This document shows positions 9,073 through 15,718 of a stretch of DNA of 64,000 nt, in pieces (position 1 is the stretch's first letter; each line of letters opens with the position of its first letter). The notes beneath the pieces were generated by a model that was not told the DNA's origin, made no database searches, and saw only the letters and a list, made by a program, of their open reading frames with translations. The translations under genes and the position numbers were made by a program. Source of the DNA: Virgibacillus oceani. GTDB lineage: Bacteria > Bacillota > Bacilli > Bacillales > Amphibacillaceae. The stretch covers positions 62,001 through 126,000 of the forward strand of contig NZ_BMFR01000009.1 in NCBI RefSeq assembly GCF_014638995.1, read 5' to 3'.

Positions 9073-9405
9073 TTAATTTAGAACCTCCCATAACTCCCCA
9101 TTCTTTATTTGAAATAGCTTACTGAATATCCCAAGAATCCTAATAGTTAGTATTTCACCGTTTTCATATTTGTAACTTTATTCATATGAGGCAAAAATAC
9201 CTGCATCCCTAAAATGAGCTGAACTAATACTCAATCTCTCATTATCTTTAACACATCCTTCATTGTCACATTCAATGCTATATTCTTGTAAAATCCAACT
9301 ATCAAATTTTTCATGAGAAGGAGCGGTAAATAGCATAATTATTAGAACTATTATAACCAGTATAAGACTCGATATAAAGATTCTAATTTTTATTTTACTA
9401 TTCAT
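9073..9405 (-). pseudogene. Small membrane-anchored protein, interrupted by an in-frame stop
   Basis: From the ATG at 9405 the gene encodes a Lys/Arg-rich tip, one membrane helix (ISSLILVIIVLIIMLF) and an exported-type domain with two cysteines (SIECDNEGCVKD). Codon 76 is TAA (9178-9180), yet the same frame then continues sensibly as SYKYENGEILTIRILGIFSKLFQIKNGELWEVLN up to TAA at 9073-9075. The tail (F-K-I-x-NGELW) looks like the natural end of a Bacillaceae single-span protein family of about 110 residues that I cannot name. So it is either a nonsense mutant or a shortened 75-residue product. Confidence 0.6.
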
Positions 9406-9524
9406 AATGATCCCCCTAACAAAAACAACTCTTTTTATAAGTAAGATAATGGCTCTTCCACTAATCTGCTTACTATAAGTTGAACCTGAAACTGTTAATG
9501 TTAATACTGATAGGTAAGGATTTG

Positions 9525-9800
9525 GGGTTATCGCTCCCCCGTACTTGCTGCTTTCACCGCATACGGCGTTCCCAACTAATCCAATTCATTAAATCATTAA
9601 CACTTTAAGTAGTGATACCTACCGTGTTTCAATACTTCCTTTTCAATAAGTAAGCTGTCCATTTTGGAGTTAAACATCTTTTAGTCTCACAAGAACCTTA
9701 TTAACTGATAAAAATCCCTATACATGGTTGATTGATCCTTAATAGTCTGTGGCTATTCCCCTGTGTTGATCAGACACTTCATTGCTAAGCTGCTGGTTAA
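9525..9800 (-). mobile_element. Possible group II intron RNA fragment
   Basis: On the minus strand the sequence GAACGCCGTATGCGGTGAAA followed by GCAGCAAGTACGG (stem arms at 9539-9543 and 9562-9566) resembles the GCCGTATGCGGTGAAAG-type stem found in bacterial group II introns ahead of the reverse-transcriptase reading frame. Upstream (GAAGTGTCTGATCAACACAG, GGGGAATAGCCACAGAC) is also intron-like in character. No reverse-transcriptase gene and no catalytic domain V follow, so at best this is a remnant. The call rests on remembered motif similarity and is tentative. 9406-9524 shows nothing else. Confidence 0.35.
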
Positions 9801-9837
9801 GTTAAAGTACATTCTTAATAAATTCTATATTTTAGCT

Positions 9838-10938
9838 TTAATCCAATAACATTCGATTAAATTCAGACAAAGGGATCGTACTAATTTGTAATTCTTCTGC
9901 TTTTTTTAATAATACATAATCGCCATTATCAGAATAAATAATGGTATCCACCTTATATCCAGTTGAGCCCTTATTAATTCCTGCTACTTCCATATGATTT
10001 ACAAGGATATCTTCAAGTTTACTTTGAATCCGAAAAGGCAACAACGCTATATTGATAACTTTTCCTTTTAACTCAGTAATCTTTTTATATGGGAAAGTAT
10101 TTATTTCTTTGGTGGCAGCCACCTTTTGTCGTGTAATTGTAGCCGTTTCTAAATTTAAATCTTTGGAAACTGCATCAATAAACCATTCATCTGTTTGAAT
10201 TTCAATTTCTAACTCTCTTGCTTTATCTAATTTACTACCAGGACTCTCTCCACAAATCAAAAAATCTGTTTTCTTTGATACACTTCCGGTCACGATTGCC
10301 CCACATTTTTTCGCAATTTCTTTCATCAATACTCTCGGAAAAGGACTTGCACCGGTAAAAACTATTTTTTTATCCTGAAAAACTGTACTTTCACCATCCA
10401 CATTTGCCGTAGATTCTACAAAATTTTTGAATGCTTTAGGGGAAACCTTGTACAAAGGAATCCATCTTGTAGGATTCGCTTTCATAATCACATTATATAG
10501 AGCTTTAACATCTTCCAAAGCAACATGTGTTAACGGTTTATTAATACTATAAAAAGCTACTAGATATCCTAATGAATATGAAAACAAATGAGGATTCGCA
10601 TATTTAATTGCCCGTACGGAATCATAACATTCATAATCATCCTCTAACCAACCATAATGAACAAGAAATTTTCTATCAAAAGAAACGTTATGCGCAACAA
10701 TCGGATATTTATAGTTATCAATTATATCTTGAAATTGCTCTATCTTTGAAGGATCTTCAGATATATTAGAATACCCTTCCCCCATTCCTAAATGGATAGA
10801 AGCTTCATCCTCAACCTCAGCAATATGTTCACTTGCAATAATGTTTCCGTCCTCTATAACCAATAAAGCTACTTCATAAATACCCGAATCAACATCAAAA
10901 TCGCCCGTTTCAATATCTAACAGAATCATATTTTTCAT
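9838..10938 (-). CDS. DEDD 3'-5' exonuclease fused to BRCT domain(s)
   Basis: A 366-residue protein. Residues 1-150 are a DnaQ/RNase T-type exonuclease: Exo I with Asp8 and Glu10 (LLDIETGDF), Exo II with Asp88 (AHNVSFDRK), Exo III with His138 and Asp143 (HVALEDVKA), the DEDDh set. Residues about 187-262 form a BRCT domain of the DNA-ligase/polymerase type (KKIVFTGASPF, KKTDFLICGESPGSKLDKA, EWFIDAV). Residues about 290-366 look like a second, diverged BRCT-like fold (LKGKVINIALLPF ... NRMLL). It likely trims DNA ends while BRCT binds DNA or a partner. The start follows AGGAGGGG within the end of the upstream gene, a 29-bp overlap, so the two are co-transcribed. It sits in an accessory island and its role is unknown. 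Confidence 0.85.
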   Translation of the reverse strand: MKNMILLDIETGDFDVDSGIYEVALLVIEDGNIIASEHIAEVEDEASIHLGMGEGYSNISEDPSKIEQFQDIIDNYKYPIVAHNVSFDRKFLVHYGWLEDDYECYDSVRAIKYANPHLFSYSLGYLVAFYSINKPLTHVALEDVKALYNVIMKANPTRWIPLYKVSPKAFKNFVESTANVDGESTVFQDKKIVFTGASPFPRVLMKEIAKKCGAIVTGSVSKKTDFLICGESPGSKLDKARELEIEIQTDEWFIDAVSKDLNLETATITRQKVAATKEINTFPYKKITELKGKVINIALLPFRIQSKLEDILVNHMEVAGINKGSTGYKVDTIIYSDNGDYVLLKKAEELQISTIPLSEFNRMLLD

Positions 10939-11389
10939 TTAGATCCCCTCCTAATTTTTTATAAGAGAAATCAATACCAAATTTATCTAAAAGAAAACGA
11001 CTTAAATCATCGTTATTATCAAATAACAAAGAAGTTTTTTCAGTTAATAAATGATAATGACTACTATATGAACTTTTTCTGATGGTAATTGTAAGTGAAA
11101 GAACTTTGCCATCTTCATCTTTAAATTGAATCGTATCTTTATAAACCCGTTTATATAGATATCTATTAATCTCTTTTCCATCCTTTTGAACAATAATTAA
11201 GGCATCGCTTTTAATATTAGAAAAATCTAATTCCTGATAATCATAGAGTCCTAGTGAACTCCAGCATTTCGAACCTTCATTCAAATGTAACAGCAACATT
11301 TCCTCACGCATGAAACCTGTAACATGAACTTTATCCTTCACAATATTTAAAATAGCACTCTTCAACTCGTTTACTCTTTGTTGCAACAT
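10910..11389 (-). CDS. Unknown protein, partner of the exonuclease-BRCT gene
   Basis: A 159-residue soluble protein that I do not recognise. The N-terminus is helical with heptad-like spacing (LQQRVNELKSAILNIVK); the middle is beta-rich (DALIIVQKDGKEINRYLYKRV, then LSLTITIRKSSYSSHYHLL); the C-terminus is acidic then basic (NNDDLSRFLLDKFGIDF). No catalytic signature, signal peptide or membrane span is visible. The ATG follows GGGAGAG. Its last 29 bases overlap the start of the DEDDh exonuclease, whose ribosome site lies inside this gene, so translation is probably coupled. A regulatory, substrate-binding or inhibitory partner of the nuclease is a guess from context. Confidence 0.75.
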   Translation of the reverse strand: MLQQRVNELKSAILNIVKDKVHVTGFMREEMLLLHLNEGSKCWSSLGLYDYQELDFSNIKSDALIIVQKDGKEINRYLYKRVYKDTIQFKDEDGKVLSLTITIRKSSYSSHYHLLTEKTSLLFDNNDDLSRFLLDKFGIDFSYKKLGGDLNEKYDSVRY

Positions 11390-11669
11390 ACATCATCACT
11401 CTCCCTTATATTAAATTATTTATTATTTCACTAAATTCTATATTCATTTTAACATTTATTTCCTAACTAATTGTACTAAATTCTGAAAATTTGATTCTAC
11501 AAAAAAAGAATTTGGATGCCAAACTTTCACCATCATACTATTCGGTAAAAAGCAATTTTAAAATATAATATATAAACATTCATCGCTATTTAAAAACTTA
11601 ATAAATATACATAATAATTTATAATTATATTGCCAATTCATATATATTAAATGCCATATACATGTTACC

Positions 11670-11734
11670 CGTTATTTTTTTGTTATCTTATAAAGAATTA
11701 GGTTTTGATGTTAACAAGATAACAGCTATGGAGA
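11670..11734 (+). repeat. 65-bp direct repeat, copy 2
   Basis: Partner of 8855-8919, 59 of 65 identical, same orientation. The two copies enclose about 2.75 kb that carries the broken small gene, the intron-like scrap and the exonuclease operon. Here the related frame begins at an internal ATG and ends soon after (AMEIWNINL, then TAA), again without a ribosome site. Confidence 0.6.
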
Positions 11735-11799
11735 TATGGAATATTAACCTCTAAATCAATAGTTAAAAGTTCTACAATTAAAATTTAACACTTACATCT

Positions 11800-11940
11800 T
11801 AAGTACTTTTGTGTCATTCGATAAGATATTCAGTATAATTGTGTCACAAAACGTTGACACAATTATACTGAAACAAAAATAAAAAACCGTGATTTAACAA
11901 GGTTTTGACTTTCAGTATTTTTGTGTCGTTCGTCAATTAT
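11800..11940. mobile_element. Insertion-sequence-end-like repeat cluster with perfect palindrome
   Basis: The core is a perfect palindrome: 18-base arms at 11829-11846 and 11855-11872 (TTCAGTATAATTGTGTCA and its complement) around eight bases. Related copies of the same word lie on both sides: AGTACTTTTGTGTCATTCG near 11802 and AGTATTTTTGTGTCGTTCG near 11915. Multiple outward GTGTCA-type repeats resemble the ends of IS21-family elements, so this may be two IS ends left abutting, or a small non-autonomous element. No transposase is present. The rest of 11390-12029 is AT-rich with nothing else recognised. Confidence 0.4.
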
Positions 11941-12029
11941 TAAAATTAATTATATTTCTAATTGCATTATAATGAGTTATATTTGTTATCTGTCAAATTA
12001 ACAACTTTTCTAATGGATAATCATAAATA

Positions 12030-12056
12030 AGGAGCCCGCTTCCAAAGCTGACTCCT
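12030..12056 (-). terminator. Terminator of the cyclophilin gene
   Basis: On the minus strand AGGAGTCAGCTT pairs with AAGCGGGCTCCT, followed by TTATTTAT, 16 bp after the stop codon of the cyclophilin lipoprotein gene. Confidence 0.7.
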
Positions 12057-12071
12057 ATCGTATATATAATC

Positions 12072-12764
12072 CTATTTTTGTACTTCAGGTTCAGGATAGC
12101 CGTATCCTTTGGTATCCACTTTTACGCTTTTCATACGTTGATCTTCCAATGGTTTATCTGCGGCATTACGTTCACTGGACACAATGGCATCTACAGCATC
12201 CATACCTTCTACAACTTTACCGAATGCTGCATACTCGCCATCAAGATGGGATGAATCTGCCACCATTATGAAAAATTGTGATCCAGCCGAATCAGGATCG
12301 TTAGACCTTGCCATTGAAATAACTCCACGTTCATGTTTTAAATTATTTTCAAAACCGTTTGAGGTAAATTCTCCCTTAATAGAATAGTCAGGTCCACCTG
12401 TACCATCTCCTTTTGGGTCTCCGCCTTGTATCATAAATTCAGGAATAACCCGATGAAAAATTAAACCGTCATAAAATCCTTCTTCTGCTAATGATACAAA
12501 ATTGGCCACTGTATTTGGTGCAATGTCTGGATAAAGTTCTATCTTGATTTCATCATTATTTTCCATTGTAATAGTTACAATTGGATTTTCGTCAACATCT
12601 GTTGGATATTCGGTTTGTTCACTAGTTTCGCTACCTGAATTTTCCTCGTCTTTCTCCCCTGCTTGTCCATTTTCCGAGTTTGTTCCACAACCTGCCATAA
12701 AAATTACAATAAAAACAGTACTAATGAAAAGAATTAGCTTATATCGTGACGTTAAAACTCCCAT
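12072..12764 (-). CDS. Peptidyl-prolyl cis-trans isomerase, cyclophilin-type lipoprotein
   Basis: A 230-residue protein with a lipoprotein signal: charged start, hydrophobic stretch, then FMAGC with Cys26 as the lipidation site, followed by an acidic Ser/Glu linker to about residue 55. The rest is a cyclophilin domain with FHRVIPEFMIQGGDP, GVISMARSNDPDSAGSQFFI and HLDGEYAAFGKVVEGM, which hold the proline-isomerase active-site residues. It should act on extracytoplasmic proteins at the outer face of the membrane. It is a single gene, flanked by its own terminator. It is longer than cytosolic PpiB because of the exported N-terminus, so I give no symbol. Confidence 0.92.
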   Translation of the reverse strand: MGVLTSRYKLILFISTVFIVIFMAGCGTNSENGQAGEKDEENSGSETSEQTEYPTDVDENPIVTITMENNDEIKIELYPDIAPNTVANFVSLAEEGFYDGLIFHRVIPEFMIQGGDPKGDGTGGPDYSIKGEFTSNGFENNLKHERGVISMARSNDPDSAGSQFFIMVADSSHLDGEYAAFGKVVEGMDAVDAIVSSERNAADKPLEDQRMKSVKVDTKGYGYPEPEVQK

Positions 12765-12831
12765 ACAAAACCTCCTGCTTCAAATTAAAGTTGAATCTAT
12801 TATAGCATGTTAAATATTCGCTTAACATAAG

Positions 12832-12859
12832 AAAAAGGACCTTATACTATAGGTCCTTT
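12832..12859 (-). terminator. Terminator of the DPBB/DUF3889-type gene
   Basis: AAAGGACC pairs with GGTCCTTT around a short AT loop, and the minus strand continues into TTTTTC. It begins about 10 bp after the stop of the gene at 12869. Confidence 0.7.
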
Positions 12860-12868
12860 GCCTGCCTG

Positions 12869-13528
12869 CTATCTGGGAATTTCCTTGATATCAAATGAGA
12901 TAATACGGTCTGTGTTTGGATTATAGATAACGGTTCCTCTTATTTTAATTCTTTCCTGGGGTCCTTGCAGAATATATTCATACGTTTCCCGTGTTTGATT
13001 GGACGATAACTGAGTTTCCCCTGTTTTGTTGTATTCCGAAACATTATAGCCCGGATAAGCCGTCTGCGCAACCTCTAATAAATATTTACCCCACTTCTCT
13101 TGTTCCAGCTCTGGAGTTGGATTTATTTCAACGTTAATAATACCTTGATTTAAATTAGCTCCAAGTGCTTCAAATGCTTTTCTGTGAAGATTAATTTTGT
13201 TTTCCGGATAGTTTGGAACCTGATCTACAACTGTTACTAAAACGTCTCTAGCTGGAGTAGACAAATTTGTCACCTTAAGTGTCTGACCACACTGGTATGG
13301 TGAATTTTCTCCAACCGCAACAGTCATATTTTGGTTACTTGACCAAGGTATGCCACATTTTGTTACCTGTCCCCCCTCTGTCCATGTTGCCTGCCCTCTG
13401 ACTGATTGTTGGCGGACCGGATAATCATAATAAGGATATGTTGAATAGTGCCGATCATAAGTACTATATGGGAGATGGGCATAATAGGGATTATATGCAT
13501 AAGGGTAATAATAGTTATTCGAATACAT
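12869..13528 (-). CDS. Tyr-rich cell- or spore-surface protein with double-psi beta-barrel and DUF3889-type tail
   Basis: I start at the ATG at 13528, eight codons inside the longest frame, because TAGGAGG sits just before it; the product is 219 residues. Residues 1-40 are extremely Tyr/Pro-rich (NNYYYPYAYNPYY, YSTYPYYDYP), a composition seen in spore coat and surface proteins. Residues about 43-140 resemble an RlpA/expansin-like double-psi barrel (GQATWTEGGQVTKCGIPW, LVTVVDQVPNYPENKINLHRKAFEALG), with two cysteines. The C-terminal part resembles DUF3889 (EKWGKYLLEVAQTAYPGYNV ... IKIRGTVIYNPNTDRIISFDI). No signal peptide is present, which fits assembly onto a spore rather than Sec export. Function unknown. 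Confidence 0.8.
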   Translation of the reverse strand: MYSNNYYYPYAYNPYYAHLPYSTYDRHYSTYPYYDYPVRQQSVRGQATWTEGGQVTKCGIPWSSNQNMTVAVGENSPYQCGQTLKVTNLSTPARDVLVTVVDQVPNYPENKINLHRKAFEALGANLNQGIINVEINPTPELEQEKWGKYLLEVAQTAYPGYNVSEYNKTGETQLSSNQTRETYEYILQGPQERIKIRGTVIYNPNTDRIISFDIKEIPR

Positions 13529-13690
13529 TTTGTTTCCTCCTATCTTATTCAAAACCTTTTAAAGTAACATATGTTTAAGAAAGGTTGACCCGTGACATGA
13601 GCCTTATTAATCTTTCAATGAAGAAGGTACACATGGTTCTTAGACAAGAATAGATTGAAATATAACTATTAATAAGTGAGGAGGGCTGCC

Positions 13691-13846
13691 ATGAAGCATT
13701 TGGATTGGACAATGATTTGGTTTGTAGGTACTTCGCTTGTACATGATTATTGGATATATTGGGGTTTACCGCAGATTTATTATTGGGAGACTAAACGTAA
13801 GTATGTAACGAATAATAATCCTGATGAAAAAAATAAAGCTGCATAA
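13691..13846 (+). CDS. Small predicted membrane protein, 51 residues
   Basis: The frame begins with ATG right after GAGGAGGGCTGCC, an excellent ribosome site, and encodes MKHLDWTMIWFVGTSLVHD, then YWIYWGLPQIYYWETKRKY and a charged tail ending in KNKAA. It has one aromatic-rich hydrophobic segment followed by a basic anchor, suggesting a single-span or membrane-associated peptide with the tail in the cytoplasm. A hairpin at 13852-13888 follows at once. I do not recognise the family. The clear ribosome site, hairpin and coherent composition support a real gene. Confidence 0.7.
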   Translation: MKHLDWTMIWFVGTSLVHDYWIYWGLPQIYYWETKRKYVTNNNPDEKNKAA

Positions 13847-13851
13847 TATAT

Positions 13852-13888
13852 GTTCGGGTTCTGTATGCAAAATTTACAGAACCTGAAC
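13852..13888 (+). terminator. Hairpin after the 51-residue membrane protein gene
   Basis: GTTCGGGTTCTGTA pairs with TACAGAACCTGAAC (one G-T pair) around nine bases. No strong T run follows, so it may be a weak terminator or a transcript-end stabiliser. Confidence 0.5.
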
Positions 13889-14006
13889 AACACTCCCTTG
13901 ATTTAATGATTTAATACTAGTTAGTCACCTAAGACAGCTTAATTCTGATTTCGATACTCTTCCAGCAGAAATTCAAACATTTCAGGTGTGTTCATGAATA
14001 ATCCCC

Positions 14007-14696
14007 CTATCTAGAAACTTGATCAATTGTCTGCAAAAATAACCCATCTCCCTGCAGCCACTCGGCAATAAAGACATTCCGGTAATCGGCCACTCCCTGT
14101 GCGCTTAGCTGATTTATTAGCCATTCTTCATTTTGGCCAATTTCAACTAATTCATCTGCAAGCAGTTCACCATCACGTATAAGAGTAACCGGTACGTGTA
14201 CAGGCTGAGGCGGCAGATTCATATCCTCCTGCTGTATTTTCTGTTTGGGTGATTTTTTTAGAATACTAATGGAACCATTTGCCTCTAAATAACAATATTC
14301 GACCTCCCTAATTGAAAACGTTTCAGACTGCCTCAACAGACTTTGCAGCTGATTAATATTCATTTTATTTTTCTTCAATTGATTCCTATTAATAATACCA
14401 TTGCGAATTAATACAGACGGTTTTCCTTCGAATAATTTCCGCATTTTTAAAAACTTTTGACCTAAAATTTCTACTATTAATAATAAAATTGCCCATAAGA
14501 TCATGGAATAAATGATGTATCCTATGCCAATCTTCTCATCGTAAAGCGCATTTCCCAATAATTCCCCTAATACAATAGCACCTATAAATGTAAATGGTGT
14601 TATTTGATTAATGATTTTCTTGCCGAGTACTTTCACTAATATAAATAACAGAAGAAATCCTATTACTAATTCAATCGTTAAATATCCTATATTCAT
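14007..14696 (-). CDS. DUF421 membrane protein (YetF/YrbG family)
   Basis: A 229-residue protein with three N-terminal membrane helices (IGYLTIELVIGFLLLFILVK, PFTFIGAIVLGELLGNAL, GYIIYSMILWAILLLIVEI) followed by a cytoplasmic domain with the family words GKPSVLIRNGIINRNQLKK, LLRQSETFSIREVEYCYLE and NGSISILKK. DUF421/YetF proteins are common in Bacillaceae, several are sporulation-linked, and the molecular role is unknown. The ATG follows a modest GGAG site. It stands alone, between cysK and the small membrane protein gene. Length and domain order are normal. Confidence 0.88.
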   Translation of the reverse strand: MNIGYLTIELVIGFLLLFILVKVLGKKIINQITPFTFIGAIVLGELLGNALYDEKIGIGYIIYSMILWAILLLIVEILGQKFLKMRKLFEGKPSVLIRNGIINRNQLKKNKMNINQLQSLLRQSETFSIREVEYCYLEANGSISILKKSPKQKIQQEDMNLPPQPVHVPVTLIRDGELLADELVEIGQNEEWLINQLSAQGVADYRNVFIAEWLQGDGLFLQTIDQVSR

Positions 14697-14799
14697 CGGT
14701 TAACTAACTCCAATCATTGCTATCTATATTACTCAATGATTACCATTTTTACGAATAGCTAACCTATGCAAATGTGCAAAACTTACAGCAGGTGGATAT

Positions 14800-15717
14800 C
14801 TAGTCTAATAAATGCATACTCAAATATCGTTCTCCAGTATCAGGCGCGATACATAGAACACGTTTTTCATCGCCTAAACGTTCCGCAACTTTAAGAGCAG
14901 TATAAATAGCTGCCGCCCCTGAAAGACCTACAAAAATACCTTCCTCCTTAGGAATTCTCCTAAACATTTCAACTGCATTATCATCTTCTACCAGCATTAT
15001 TTCATCATAGATAGCTTTATTTAAAATTTCTGGAATAAAACCTGGACTCGTACCCACCAGCTTGTGTTTACCTGGTTTTCCGCCAGATAACACGGGTGAT
15101 CCTTTAGGTTCAGCTATTGTAATAGAAAGCCCGGGAATTTTTTCCTTTAAAACCTCCCCGGTACCAGTAACAGTACCGCCAGTTCCAGCTGTACAAACAA
15201 ATGCATCCAGTTTGCCGTCCATTTGCTCAATAATTTCAAGTGCAGTTGTTCTTCTATGTATCTCGGGATTAGCATCGTTTTCAAATTGCTGAGGGATGAA
15301 GCTTCCAGGAATTTCTTTTTTTAATTCTTTTGCTTTCTTAATTGCGCCTGGCATCTTTTCTGAACTAGGGGTTAATACCACTTTTGCTCCATATGCCTTT
15401 AAAATATTTCTTCTTTCCATTGTACTATTATCCGGCATCACTAATATAGCATTGTACCCTTTCGCCGCAGCGTTCATAGCAATGCCAATCCCAGTGTTTC
15501 CACTCGTTGGTTCAATTATTGTATCCCCAGGCTTAATTAGCCCCTTTTCCTCTGCAGCCCTTATCATATTGTATGCTGCACGATCTTTAACACTTTTGCT
15601 TGGATTAAATGATTCTAATTTTACAAAAACGTCTGCAGAACTTTTAGGAACTAATTTATTTAAGCGAACAACCGGTGTGTTCCCTATTAATTCTGTCATG
15701 TTTTGTGCTACTTTCAT
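14800..15717 (-). CDS. cysK: Cysteine synthase (O-acetylserine sulfhydrylase)
   Basis: A PLP-dependent fold-type II enzyme that makes cysteine from O-acetylserine and sulfide. I use the ATG at 15717: the ribosome site AAGGAAGGTG lies six bases before it, whereas the upstream GTG overlaps that site. On this numbering the PLP lysine is Lys44 in SVKDRAAYN, and the substrate/PLP loop TSGNTG is at 71-76. Other marks are GTGGTVTGTGEVL and the C-terminal PDTGERYLS. The product is about 305 residues, normal for CysK. It begins one base after the dsdA stop codon, so both enzymes are made from one message. Which cysteine synthase paralog of B. subtilis it matches cannot be settled. Confidence 0.9.
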   Translation of the reverse strand: MKVAQNMTELIGNTPVVRLNKLVPKSSADVFVKLESFNPSKSVKDRAAYNMIRAAEEKGLIKPGDTIIEPTSGNTGIGIAMNAAAKGYNAILVMPDNSTMERRNILKAYGAKVVLTPSSEKMPGAIKKAKELKKEIPGSFIPQQFENDANPEIHRRTTALEIIEQMDGKLDAFVCTAGTGGTVTGTGEVLKEKIPGLSITIAEPKGSPVLSGGKPGKHKLVGTSPGFIPEILNKAIYDEIMLVEDDNAVEMFRRIPKEEGIFVGLSGAAAIYTALKVAERLGDEKRVLCIAPDTGERYLSMHLLD

Positions 15718-15718
15718 T

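Noticed and set aside
13938..13995. 18-codon frame MNTPEMFEFLLEEYRNQN with GGGGGA before its ATG, just after the DUF421 gene
   Set aside because: Too short to judge without conservation data; the ribosome-like site may be chance.
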